The translations under genes were made by a program, and so were the position numbers. A DNA stretch of 22,687 nucleotides, from positions 1-22,687 of the forward strand of contig CAZCAQ010000014.1 of NCBI GenBank assembly GCA_964496905.1, in the 5' to 3' direction. Positions 7,407-15,275 of this stretch are shown piece by piece; positions within the stretch are counted from its first letter, which is position 1, and every line of letters starts with the position of its first letter. The notes beneath the pieces are model-generated. The model saw only the letters and a program-made list of their open reading frames with translations, ran no database searches and was not told the DNA's origin. The DNA comes from CAZCAQ01 sp964496905. Lineage in GTDB: Bacteria; Patescibacteriota; WWE3; UBA101185; UBA10185.

Positions 7407-7775
7407 ATGTTAGAAAGTTTATCAAGTTTAATTGTAGCGCCAGTTTACGCACAAACAGCAGTGCCTGCAACCGAAGTTCTTGCAACAGCAATTCCGGGGG
7501 TAGACGACTTAGACTCTTTGTTTACACTTATTACAAACGTTGTACTAATTGTAGGTGTCTCATTAGTTGTTGTATTCTTAATCCTCGCGGGTATTCAGTA
7601 CATTACAGCTAGAGGAGATACAAAACAAGCAACTGCAGCTAAAGACTCGCTCACTAACGCTATCATTGGTTTCATCATAGTTGTAGCAGCGTTTACTATT
7701 CGATACGTTGTATTTAACGTGCTCGGAGGAGACGAAGGTAATATAAACGAATATATTCCAACACTTGAACCATAA
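7407..7775 (+). CDS. VirB2/TrbC-like type IV secretion pilin
   Basis: The 122-aa protein has a short N-terminal signal-like segment ending in an AxA-type site (PVYAQ, about 11-15). Two transmembrane helices follow (about 42-66 and 83-107), with a small polar loop carrying the YITARGDTKQATAAKDSLTN pattern between them. This size and topology are typical of VirB2/TrbC pilins (also catalogued as T4SS_pilin), which are processed and polymerised into the conjugative-type pilus. It contains no cysteine. It has the strongest Shine-Dalgarno in the operon and a stable hairpin just downstream, so it is the best candidate for the major pilin. The neighbouring genes code for related pilins. Confidence 0.88.
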   Translation: MLESLSSLIVAPVYAQTAVPATEVLATAIPGVDDLDSLFTLITNVVLIVGVSLVVVFLILAGIQYITARGDTKQATAAKDSLTNAIIGFIIVVAAFTIRYVVFNVLGGDEGNINEYIPTLEP

Positions 7776-7792
7776 GAGTAACTTTTAGTAAG

Positions 7793-7813
7793 CAGCCCCT
7801 CATCGAGGGGCTG
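7793..7813 (+). promoter_or_regulatory. Perfect GC-rich hairpin between pilin genes
   Basis: Arms CAGCCCCTC and GAGGGGCTG (9 bp, no mismatch) flank loop ATC. It sits 18 bp after the stop of the 122-aa pilin and 16 bp before the next pilin start. It is followed by AATCTTA and lacks a real T-tract. It is probably a partial terminator or mRNA-stabilising structure that raises the level of the upstream pilin relative to the downstream ones. Confidence 0.7.
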
Positions 7814-7829
7814 AATCTTAAGGAAAACT

Positions 7830-8180
7830 ATGATATACGCAGCAGACAACCCATTTATATATGTACCTAAACCAGCAGCAGATCCTTTATCTCCAGAAAC
7901 AAAGTTTCTACAAAGTCCAGAATATTGGGTTGTTTTGGTAGTGAATGTGCTTTTTATTGCTGTTCTGTCATTGGGAGTTGTAAGCCTTATAGTTTCTGGA
8001 ATAAAATATATAACATCAAAGGGAGATGTTAAGGCCACCCAAGTAGCAAAAACTCAACTTACTTATTCTATAATAGCTATAATTGGAGGCATTACTGCCG
8101 TAACAGCCACCTTAATAATTTTGAACGTACTGGGAATAACAGCTCCAGGACAATCTATAAGAAATTATTTAGGCCTTTAA
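7830..8180 (+). CDS. VirB2/TrbC-like pilin-type subunit, second copy
   Basis: The 116-aa protein has a roughly 30-residue N-terminal segment without a clear signal peptide. Two transmembrane helices follow (about 33-58 and 76-102), separated by the loop GIKYITSKGDVKATQVAKTQ, which is clearly homologous to the loops in the neighbouring pilins (YIT-x-x-GD). There is no cysteine. An AGGA-type Shine-Dalgarno lies close to the ATG. It follows the hairpin at 7793-7813 and precedes the next pilin by only 3 bp. It is likely a minor or alternative pilin of the same machine. Confidence 0.85.
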   Translation: MIYAADNPFIYVPKPAADPLSPETKFLQSPEYWVVLVVNVLFIAVLSLGVVSLIVSGIKYITSKGDVKATQVAKTQLTYSIIAIIGGITAVTATLIILNVLGITAPGQSIRNYLGL

Positions 8181-8183
8181 AAA

Positions 8184-8657
8184 ATGAAAAGAATTATTCA
8201 AATCACATTAATTTTATATTCATTGCTTTTTATACTGCCAAAACCCGCGCTTGCCCAAGATGTTAATTCACTTTGCGGAAATGTAGGAGGAAGTCCAGAA
8301 TATTACGATACACCACCTGTAGCAGCCATGGTATGTACGGCAATTCAAGTTATGAATTTTGGCTTTTTTTTGGTGGGCGGTGTGTTTGTTGTAATGTTTT
8401 TGTTTGGTATGTATAAATATGCAACCGCATGGGGAGATCCTAAAGGTATTCAGGGAGCACAACAAACGGTAACTAGTGCAATTATAGGTGCAATAGTGTG
8501 TTTTGGAGCAGTCACCATTTTATTCGTTACAGGTAATATTGTGGGGCTAGATTCAAGTTTTACCGAAGGAGTAAACCCATTTAATAAATTAATAAACGGC
8601 ATTTGTTCACTTTTCGCAGTTGCAGATCTTAAATGTGATGGGACAAAAAATCCATAG
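8184..8657 (+). CDS. Pilin-like membrane protein with signal peptide and cysteines
   Basis: The 157-aa protein has a clear signal peptide (about 1-24, ending ALA-Q) and a short extracytoplasmic segment. Two transmembrane helices (about 55-77 and 96-120) carry the pilin-like loop YKYATAWGDPKGIQGAQQTV. A further hydrophobic stretch lies near the C-terminus. Unlike the two small pilins before it, it contains several cysteines. It is the fourth and last pilin-type gene in the operon. The stop is only 2 nt from the stop of the convergent 171-aa gene. It is probably a minor pilin or adaptor subunit. Confidence 0.8.
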   Translation: MKRIIQITLILYSLLFILPKPALAQDVNSLCGNVGGSPEYYDTPPVAAMVCTAIQVMNFGFFLVGGVFVVMFLFGMYKYATAWGDPKGIQGAQQTVTSAIIGAIVCFGAVTILFVTGNIVGLDSSFTEGVNPFNKLINGICSLFAVADLKCDGTKNP

Positions 8658-8659
8658 AG

Positions 8660-9175
8660 CTAAAACACATCATACACCGAAGAATCCGTAGGTGTAGCAA
8701 GATACATGTTGTACACATAAGGTTCCTCCAAAGCTAGACCGCTTGTAGCTTTAGCTTGGATTGTTATTTCATACCCTACTTCAAATTTCCAAGGCGTTCT
8801 TGGAAAAACTCTAATTTTATTTCCAGTTACAGAGTGCCCTACTGAGTGCGATGGCACTGTTGTAACTTGCACACTTGCCGGATCAATGGCATCAGAAAAT
8901 AAAACTGTGAATTGCATAAAGGTATCAAATGATTGCTTTATTCCAGATTCAGGTTCAACAGACAGGACTGTCATATATGTAGGCTTAATAATTTCTGGAG
9001 GGCGCGTTTGCAATTGTGTAGTTTTAAAAAGATCTCCAAAATAAGCGTCATTTGCCAAAGAAACTATAAAAGTTAAAACTATAAATCCAAAAAGTAAATA
9101 CGCATGTGGATATGCTCTAAAGGTTTGTTGTATAAAAAGTTTAAATTGGGTTAGTTTTTGCTTTAGTTTGTTCAT
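8660..9175 (-). CDS. Membrane-anchored Ig-like (Big_5-type) surface protein
   Basis: The 171-aa protein has a basic N-terminus, a single transmembrane helix (about 26-42) and an extracytoplasmic domain (about 65-165). The TVLSVEPESGI start, FTVLFSDAIDP segment and F-x-V-x-YEITIQA-type strand are characteristic of bacterial Ig-like domains of the Big_5/SbsA type, which occur in surface and wall-binding proteins. It starts 3 nt after the stop of the 1204-aa gene and is surely co-transcribed with it, which links it to the secretion machine. No signal cleavage site is evident, so it likely stays anchored as a type II membrane protein. Confidence 0.75.
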   Translation of the reverse strand: MNKLKQKLTQFKLFIQQTFRAYPHAYLLFGFIVLTFIVSLANDAYFGDLFKTTQLQTRPPEIIKPTYMTVLSVEPESGIKQSFDTFMQFTVLFSDAIDPASVQVTTVPSHSVGHSVTGNKIRVFPRTPWKFEVGYEITIQAKATSGLALEEPYVYNMYLATPTDSSVYDVF

Positions 9176-9178
9176 ACG

Positions 9179-12100
9179 TTAAAAACAGATGCCCTTATCT
9201 TCAGCTTGCAAGTGGGTTTCAGGCGCCAGTACTGAGTTATTTACACTATCTTTTAACTCAACGTGAAGGTGCGAGATATTTCGGCCACCATCTACTTCCC
9301 AATTAAATACTCGGGCTAGGCCATCACCTGGCTCTACCCTAGTACCAGCAGCGGCAACCTCAGCCTCATCAGGATTAAGGTGCAGCAAGTTCATATTGTA
9401 AATAAGGTTATCAGAAGAATCAAAGCCTGCCAAATCCATCATTGCACCGCCATCCCCCATACCATCGGTGGTTGTAGTACCTACAACCCAATAACTTACA
9501 TCCCCCAAAGCAGGTGCACAAACCACATTGCCAGCGGCAGAACTAATGTCCCACGCTTTACCATAATTATCACTATAAGTACCGCCCGGAGACTCTCCGT
9601 TTTCACTACAGTAATTGTTGTTTGTATCGCCACCTGCGCTATCTAAAGATTCCGTAGGACCAGCAGCACCACCACCAATATCTATTAGTGGAACTAGTAA
9701 GTTACATTGAGAATCATAGCCGTATTCGTCAATAAGGGTTCTCCAATAAGCATTCGACCCATGCCCATAGGCGCCATCGCCTAGTGTGTCATTTCCTGAA
9801 TATGAGATTTCAAATGAGGTGCCACCATTTTGCAAAATACACCTATTTGCACAGGCATTTGGTAAAATCGCGCCACCTTCAACTACATCAACTGGTAGAC
9901 CAGCTTGGCCAGTGTTGTAGGCATAAGGTGCCTTTGGCGACATGTTTTTTGTTAAAAAGCCTAAAACACCAAGTGGTATTAGTAAAATTAGGGCAACAAC
10001 CAAAGTTGTGTAAGCCGCAATTTTTATTACGGCCGTAGTGGCATTTTGAAGGGCGTAGCCTAACGATGCAAAGTCACCTTTAAGAATACCTTTTAAGGCG
10101 CCACTAAGCTTACTAGTAATATTAACAGCAATAAAATATATGAATTTATCAATTAGTGGTGCAATAAAACCCGCCAAACCACCGGTTGCCGAGACCAAAA
10201 AACCTGTAACAGCTTTGGACGTAAGTCTAGCAATAAGCCTATCTATTAAGGCCAAAAACTTATTGTACAAAAGAGCAGTCATTTGTTGTTGCCAAAAAAA
10301 CAGCCTGCCAAATTTAAAGCCAAACTTTTCAAAATTAAAAATTCTATCCTGAACTAAATTTAAGCGTTCGGTAAGCTTTTCTACCAAACCAACTGTGCCA
10401 CTAGTAATGGCTAAGTATGAAGGGTTTGCTGACCTTTTTTGAAACCAAGTAAGTAAGTGGTCTAAATTTCCCATTTTATTTGGATCAAAATTTCCATGAG
10501 CATCAAAAACATCAAATTTGTTATCTATTAGCCAGTTTCTAAAACCGCCTACTTTTAAAAAGACCTCGTCCAACTTGCCAATGGGCATGTGACCAAACAT
10601 TTCTTTAAACCTAGCGTTATCGCTTGTACGCATTAAAAGAGTAATAAAAGCCTGGCTTTCTGTAAGGCCATACTGGGTCATAAGTCCATTTAGCTCCGCC
10701 AACATTGCATTGTGCATAGCAAACCTTGGGTCGGCAGCAGAAATACCATCACGCAACAAGCGTTTTAATTCATCCTGCCCAAAGCTAGTCCTAAAAGGGT
10801 TCAAAATACTAACAGCATCAAAATGACTTCCACCTGTTGCCGAAATTTTACCAATACCAGGAATTCCCAAATCTATAGTAAATTTGTTTTTAAAGAGTGC
10901 TCCAAAAGTTTTGCTAGTAACAAATCTGTTTCCAGGTTTATAAAAGCCAGAAAATTGCTTGCCAGGGCGACCAGCCGCTACCCAGTTTTCGTAAGACTCT
11001 AGCGTTGTTTGATCCACACGTAAACCAAAGTAATGGTTAGCAGTTAAAAACCGTTTAACAATTTTCTGCGGTGTACGATCAGGAAGAGCGTTAATAAACC
11101 TGGTTTTAAAAATTCCAGATGTAATTTTGCCACCTTGTACACTTGAAAACATATTGCTTGCATAGTTAAGCCTGTAACTATCACGAACAGCCAACGTGTG
11201 CATTTTAATTTGTCTACCAAAGACTGTTTCCCCTACAATTGTTCCTACACTGGAAAATCCAGCAATATTTCGATTAGGTACTATATGATGGTCTACTAAA
11301 ATTTTTGAAAGTTCCGTGTTTAAACCAGTTTGAAAATCGTTTGCACCGCCTAGGGCAAAGTTAAATTTACTTAAAGCACCCCCAACACTTCTTCTTTTGG
11401 CTGTATTTGCAGCAGCACTTTCAAATGCAGAAGCAAAGGAAGCAAGTCCAGCAATATCATTTGAAGACTTAAGTCGCGCCAAATCGGCTGCAGTAAGTTT
11501 GGAACCAGTGGAACTTGCCAAATCGGTTATTTGCTTATTCATCTTTGCAGCCCATTTTTGAACACGAGCGCGCTCAGCTGCAGAAATGTACGGAGTTCCC
11601 AAATAACTTTGCTCAACATTACGCACATTTAAAGCCATGTCTGCAAGTGGATTAGCTAACGCTTTTAAAGTTGAGGCAACGTTTGTATGCTCTAGATCAG
11701 AGGCCAAGCTACCAATATCAACAGGTACACCAGGGATTCCAGGTACAATACGCGCTGCATCAAGAGACGTAAGAGCATTGGAAGCTTTACCATAAACGCT
11801 GTTTTTGCCACCAAAAAACTTTCCAATTCCTGATTCAGCCTTTTGCATTTTTGCAAAACGTGCGTAGGCATCTTGTAGCTGAGCTTTTGCAGCACCATAC
11901 TGAGGAGTACCTACAAGATTTTGCCTTGCCAATACATTTTCTATTAATACGTCAGGACCACCGCTGTTGGAGTCTTCAAGAATATCTGCAATAGATACAC
12001 CTGCTTGGCTAACAAACTTTCTAAAAGCTGGAGAGTTATTTAGCCCGTCCTCTTTTCTCGTCCATTCAACAACAGCTGAACCAAACTTACTGCGACTATC

Positions 12101-12793
12101 AGTCCGAACTACTCTTTTAGGTCCTCTACGATTTAGAGAATTAAAAGTAGCTTGTTCTTCTATATGGTAAACAACATCAGGGTTATCCATTACGCTCAAA
12201 GGAGTTGCCGCCCCTCTGTTATTTCTATCAATCAATCCAGCGCGCTCTTGTTTGGCCTGATACCTTTCGTCAAAACTCTTTAGTGAAGCGTCTAATAAAT
12301 TGTCTTGCCAAGAACCTGAGTGCGAAACACCAGTTCCAAGAACAAGGGCTTTCATTAAACGTTCACGCCCTTCCCTACGCATATCTTCTGCGTTTATAGT
12401 TGCTTTCTTAATATCTAGTAGGGTTGATTTAGGATCTTTAAATACTTGAAGTAGATCTATTTTAAAATCCGCAGCCTTATAGAATTGCTCATCATCTCCA
12501 GAAAGCTCTCGCAAATACGGGTCAGTTTCTACGTAACCCTCAAAACCACCGCTTACGGTAAAAACACTTTTCCAAGCTTTTTTTTGCTCCTCAATAAACA
12601 ATCGCGGCAAATCAACTGTGGCGTTTTTACCTTCACCAACCACTTTATCCCACATTACATCAAAATCGTCCGCTAGATTTATAAACTCTGGCGGGGCTGT
12701 AAATCTGTTTCCACCACCCGAAATTGCTTTCCCAGGGTATTGTCCTGCAGCATCATCAGCAGGGTTGCTTCCTAAATAAAAAGGGCTTACCAT
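9179..12793 (-). CDS. Giant T4SS-associated membrane protein with degenerate M23 (LytM-like) domain
   Basis: The 1204-aa protein has no signal peptide. A long soluble, probably cytoplasmic, part spans residues 1 to about 840 and matches nothing I recognise. A membrane region follows (hydrophobic stretches about 862-889 and 927-948), then a Cys- and Gly-rich extracytoplasmic C-terminus. That end resembles an M23/LytM peptidase: a G-x-x-x-D-I element at about 1078-1083 where active enzymes have H-x-x-x-D, an LLHLN element at about 1135-1139, and an HLH element at about 1172-1174. The first zinc-binding His is replaced by Gly, so hydrolysis is unlikely; wall binding or activation of another hydrolase is more plausible. 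It is divergent from the VirB6/TrbL-like gene and ends 3 nt before the Ig-like gene. The start is supported by a -10 box 6 nt upstream. Confidence 0.8.
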   Translation of the reverse strand: MVSPFYLGSNPADDAAGQYPGKAISGGGNRFTAPPEFINLADDFDVMWDKVVGEGKNATVDLPRLFIEEQKKAWKSVFTVSGGFEGYVETDPYLRELSGDDEQFYKAADFKIDLLQVFKDPKSTLLDIKKATINAEDMRREGRERLMKALVLGTGVSHSGSWQDNLLDASLKSFDERYQAKQERAGLIDRNNRGAATPLSVMDNPDVVYHIEEQATFNSLNRRGPKRVVRTDSRSKFGSAVVEWTRKEDGLNNSPAFRKFVSQAGVSIADILEDSNSGGPDVLIENVLARQNLVGTPQYGAAKAQLQDAYARFAKMQKAESGIGKFFGGKNSVYGKASNALTSLDAARIVPGIPGVPVDIGSLASDLEHTNVASTLKALANPLADMALNVRNVEQSYLGTPYISAAERARVQKWAAKMNKQITDLASSTGSKLTAADLARLKSSNDIAGLASFASAFESAAANTAKRRSVGGALSKFNFALGGANDFQTGLNTELSKILVDHHIVPNRNIAGFSSVGTIVGETVFGRQIKMHTLAVRDSYRLNYASNMFSSVQGGKITSGIFKTRFINALPDRTPQKIVKRFLTANHYFGLRVDQTTLESYENWVAAGRPGKQFSGFYKPGNRFVTSKTFGALFKNKFTIDLGIPGIGKISATGGSHFDAVSILNPFRTSFGQDELKRLLRDGISAADPRFAMHNAMLAELNGLMTQYGLTESQAFITLLMRTSDNARFKEMFGHMPIGKLDEVFLKVGGFRNWLIDNKFDVFDAHGNFDPNKMGNLDHLLTWFQKRSANPSYLAITSGTVGLVEKLTERLNLVQDRIFNFEKFGFKFGRLFFWQQQMTALLYNKFLALIDRLIARLTSKAVTGFLVSATGGLAGFIAPLIDKFIYFIAVNITSKLSGALKGILKGDFASLGYALQNATTAVIKIAAYTTLVVALILLIPLGVLGFLTKNMSPKAPYAYNTGQAGLPVDVVEGGAILPNACANRCILQNGGTSFEISYSGNDTLGDGAYGHGSNAYWRTLIDEYGYDSQCNLLVPLIDIGGGAAGPTESLDSAGGDTNNNYCSENGESPGGTYSDNYGKAWDISSAAGNVVCAPALGDVSYWVVGTTTTDGMGDGGAMMDLAGFDSSDNLIYNMNLLHLNPDEAEVAAAGTRVEPGDGLARVFNWEVDGGRNISHLHVELKDSVNNSVLAPETHLQAEDKGICF

Positions 12794-12805
12794 GTACGTA
12801 TTGTA
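12794..12805 (-). promoter_or_regulatory. -10 box (TACAAT), leaderless geometry, for the 1204-aa gene
   Basis: The minus strand reads TACAAT (12805-12800), six bases (ACGTAC), then ATG at 12793. The spacing is the same as at 2402 and 4321. No Shine-Dalgarno is present and no convincing -35 is visible. Confidence 0.5.
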
Positions 12806-12811
12806 TATTTT

Positions 12812-12879
12812 TGATAGAATTGTTTAAACAGTTAATTTCCAGCTAAAAGCAGGAAAGAAGAACCTTGGGCGTTTGCCCA
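12812..12879 (+). promoter_or_regulatory. Possible extended -10 and 5'-leader hairpin for the VirB6-like gene
   Basis: TGATAGAAT (12812-12820) fits an extended -10 (TG-n-TAGAAT). The resulting leader of about 70 nt contains a small hairpin, TGGGC-GTTT-GCCCA (12866-12879), ending 18 nt before the ATG at 12898. There is no Shine-Dalgarno. Support is weak. Confidence 0.3.
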
Positions 12880-12897
12880 TGAGATCTTCATTTACTT

Positions 12898-14178
12898 ATG
12901 AACATAAAAACTTTATTTGCTTTAATTTTAATTTGCAGCTCAATCGCAGGTGCCAGCCGCACACATGCGCAGGAACCAACACAGGTGCGCTGTACTGCGT
13001 ATGAAGATGCTCAACTAGCAGTACCCGATACAAACATTGAATCTACAAATTTAGGAGCCCTGCTTGCACAAACCACGGCAATGACTTTTGTAACTGTTGG
13101 TAACAATAGTTGCGACGCGTTTGTAAAAACAGCAGAATGTGTTAATGCGGGCACTGTTACTGAATGTGACCTTGCACCTATTGCCTCGTCAAATAACACA
13201 GTGCTTGGAGTAACAAGTACCGTGCGCGCCTTAGCAACAGGAGATGTAATCCCGGTAAATTTTGCTTATTACTTAAGAGATCAAGTTAAAAACGTACCAA
13301 TTGTAGGCTCAAAAGTTTATGCCCAAGACTCATATGCCGATATTTATGGCGCAAAACTAGCTCTTGCTGTGTGGAAGGCATTTAGAAACATTGCGCTAGG
13401 GCTTATGTCAATTTTTCTTATTGTCATAGGTATTATGATAATTTTAAGAAAAAAAGCGGATCCGCGAACTGTTCTTACGCTTCAAGCAGCATTACCAAAA
13501 GTTATAATTTCAATGGTGTTAATAGTCTTTAGCTTTGCACTAGGTGCCTTGTTTATAAGATTTGTCCCAGCTGCAATGAGTATGGCAAATACCATATTTA
13601 CAAGTGTTACTAATGACTTACAAATAGAAAACACCAATGCCCCCGAAAAAACTTTTGCCATATCCGCACTGTCTATAGTTGGTATAATTGCAGCATTTGC
13701 TAGTGGATCTGTTATAGCTATAGGCACTATTGCGGCTTTCATCGGGCCTCTAACGGCACTTGTATGGTTAGTTATATTAATAATGGTCTACTTAAAAATG
13801 GTAGTAATCTATGTGCGCATGCTGGTACATACTGTAACAGCACCTTTACAATTTGCTTTTGGGGCAATACCAGGAAACGATGCCATGATATTAAATTGGT
13901 TTAAAAAAATGATTGCATGGTTGCTATCAATACCTGCTATGTTTTTTATGATTGAAATTGCAGAATTTGTACAGCTCTATGCACTTAAATCAACACTTTT
14001 TGGCGCAACAATTTCGGGATATCAAGGCACATTTATGGCAGGTGTTGTGCAATCTGCACTACAACAATTGTTCCTTTTGTTGGTTTCACCTTTTATATCT
14101 ATAATGCTTCTGGTCTCAGCTCTAAGTGCTCCAAAGAAAATTGAAGCTTTAATTTTAGGCGAGCCTAAGAGAAAATGA
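12898..14178 (+). CDS. VirB6/TrbL-like polytopic membrane protein of the type IV secretion system
   Basis: The 426-aa protein has a signal peptide (about 1-25, ending HAQ), an extracytoplasmic segment of about 130 residues with several Cys, and then six or seven transmembrane helices from about residue 160 to the C-terminus. The conserved central block (helices around 262-310, with a VIYVRMLVHTVTAPLQFAFGAIP-type segment split over two helices) is typical of TrbL/VirB6 inner-membrane channel proteins of type IV secretion. It heads the plus-strand block that continues with PrgI and VirB4, and is divergent to the 1204-aa protein. A 133-bp gap with its own promoter separates it from the PrgI-type gene. 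The broad family call is good; no closer assignment is possible. Confidence 0.82.
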   Translation: MNIKTLFALILICSSIAGASRTHAQEPTQVRCTAYEDAQLAVPDTNIESTNLGALLAQTTAMTFVTVGNNSCDAFVKTAECVNAGTVTECDLAPIASSNNTVLGVTSTVRALATGDVIPVNFAYYLRDQVKNVPIVGSKVYAQDSYADIYGAKLALAVWKAFRNIALGLMSIFLIVIGIMIILRKKADPRTVLTLQAALPKVIISMVLIVFSFALGALFIRFVPAAMSMANTIFTSVTNDLQIENTNAPEKTFAISALSIVGIIAAFASGSVIAIGTIAAFIGPLTALVWLVILIMVYLKMVVIYVRMLVHTVTAPLQFAFGAIPGNDAMILNWFKKMIAWLLSIPAMFFMIEIAEFVQLYALKSTLFGATISGYQGTFMAGVVQSALQQLFLLLVSPFISIMLLVSALSAPKKIEALILGEPKRK

Positions 14179-14294
14179 AGACTTTGCGGGCTAAAGTTGA
14201 TTAACTCTTTATTTTTGAATACAAAAAAGTACAACCATTGTATATTCCCCGCTTATAACCAACAATTTGCTCGCATAAAGTAGTAAAACTCACG

Positions 14295-14311
14295 TATAAT
14301 ACAATCAGCAC
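14295..14311 (+). promoter_or_regulatory. Promoter of the PrgI-VirB4 unit, overlapping -10 boxes
   Basis: TATAAT (14295-14300) overlaps TACAAT (14300-14305). The second is followed by exactly six bases (CAGCAC) and the ATG at 14312, the same geometry as three other gene heads here. No Shine-Dalgarno and no clear -35 were found. The rest of the 133-bp intergenic region shows only a weak 5-bp hairpin at 14230-14242. Confidence 0.5.
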
Positions 14312-15175
14312 ATGCCTATTGATGAAAAACAAATAACTAACAAGCAGCACGCGGTTCCCCAAAACATTATGGACGTTGATTTTAAAATAATCGGCGATTT
14401 AACGCTGCGTGAATTTATTTACCTATTAGTGTTTTTTGGTCTTGCATATTGGGCATTTATGACAATTAATTTTGTCGTAAAGTGGCCAGTTATTCTATTT
14501 TTTGTGCTAACTGGAATAATTTTTGCCAGAGGTCGCTTTGGAGAAAGAGGAGTCGACGAATGGGTAGTAAACTTTTTTAGGGCAATTTACAACCCTACTC
14601 AAAAAGTATGGAGGAAAAGCCCTATCATACCAACGGCATTTTCATATCAAAATTTGGATTTTGTTAAAAACGAGCTCATTACATTGGCACCAACCGCAAC
14701 AAGGCGCAAGCTTGAAAATTATTTAGAAAATTACAACACAACAGCAGTTGCAAAAGAAACTTATGAGCAAAAGGAAGAAGACTATATTAGAAAAGTACGC
14801 GAATACAATTATAGCGTAGTCACTCCAGCCGTAGATAATGGCAGCCCAACTACTGGTTTGGTTGGAGTAGCTGTTATTGACAATACCCAAGAAACACAAA
14901 AAGAACCTACGCCTACGCCTACGAATGCTCCTCAAACACAGCTACCACAGGAAGCACCAAAAGAGCAGCCAGAAAAGCCAACTGAAGATATAAAACCGCA
15001 AGAGGCCAAAAGCCAAGACCAAGTCCAAGAAAAACCGACAATATCTTTTGATATAAAAAGCATGTATCACAAAAGTAAACCGGCACAACCACAAGTAAGT
15101 AGTGCGCCGCAACAGCCAACAGCACCTCAGCAGACGCAACCTATACAGCAACGGCCAGCACCAGTCCCAACGCCA
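14312..15175 (+). CDS. PrgI-type (VirB3-like) T4SS protein, N-terminal part up to assembly gap
   Basis: 288 codons are readable before the run of N. Residues 1-150 match the PrgI family: a VPQNIMDVDFKIIGDLTLRE start, two transmembrane helices (about 35-54 and 58-73), a GRFGERG turn and an amphipathic segment ending in the NPTQKVWRK region. PrgI proteins take the VirB3 place beside VirB4 in Gram-positive and Patescibacterial type IV systems and are usually only about 120-150 aa. Here the chain continues into a long Pro/Gln/Thr-rich region including PT dipeptide repeats (from 14908) and reaches the gap at a codon boundary. It is almost certainly the 5' half of the frame that resumes at 15276. 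Further downstream lie the VirB4 N-terminal-domain protein and VirB4. Confidence 0.85.
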
Positions 15176-15275
15176 NNNNNNNNNNNNNNNNNNNNNNNNN
15201 NNNNNNNNNNNNNNNNNNNNNNNNNNNNNNNNNNNNNNNNNNNNNNNNNNNNNNNNNNNNNNNNNNNNNNNNNNN
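15176..15275. other. Assembly gap of 100 N inside a Pro-Thr repeat
   Basis: Exactly 100 N is the usual placeholder for unknown length. The left flank reads CCAACGCCA and the right flank has CCAACA three times, both coding for Pro-Thr dipeptides. The gap is therefore best explained by a repeat that could not be assembled. Gap edges fall on codon boundaries of the two open frames, so the frames join if the true length is a multiple of three; with 100 N they appear to be out of frame. Confidence 0.95.

Noticed and set aside
9380..12676. Several plus-strand open frames of 60-90 codons opposite the 1204-aa gene
   Set aside because: All are antisense to a long continuous coding frame with convincing protein character, and none shows domain features or a start signal.
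14154..14168. Inverted repeat TTAGGC-GA-GCCTAA near the end of the VirB6-like gene as a terminator
   Set aside because: It lies inside the coding frame with a 2-nt centre and no following T-run; probably coincidental codon usage.
14230..14242. TACAA-CCA-TTGTA hairpin in the VirB6-PrgI intergenic region as a terminator
   Set aside because: Only 5 AT-rich pairs and no T-tract after it; too weak to call.
15102..15175. Start of a long coiled-coil frame at 15102, upstream of the gap
   Set aside because: Before the gap this frame is a shadow of the PrgI coding frame. It only appears continuous because 100 N keeps it open; the real protein probably enters from the PrgI frame.
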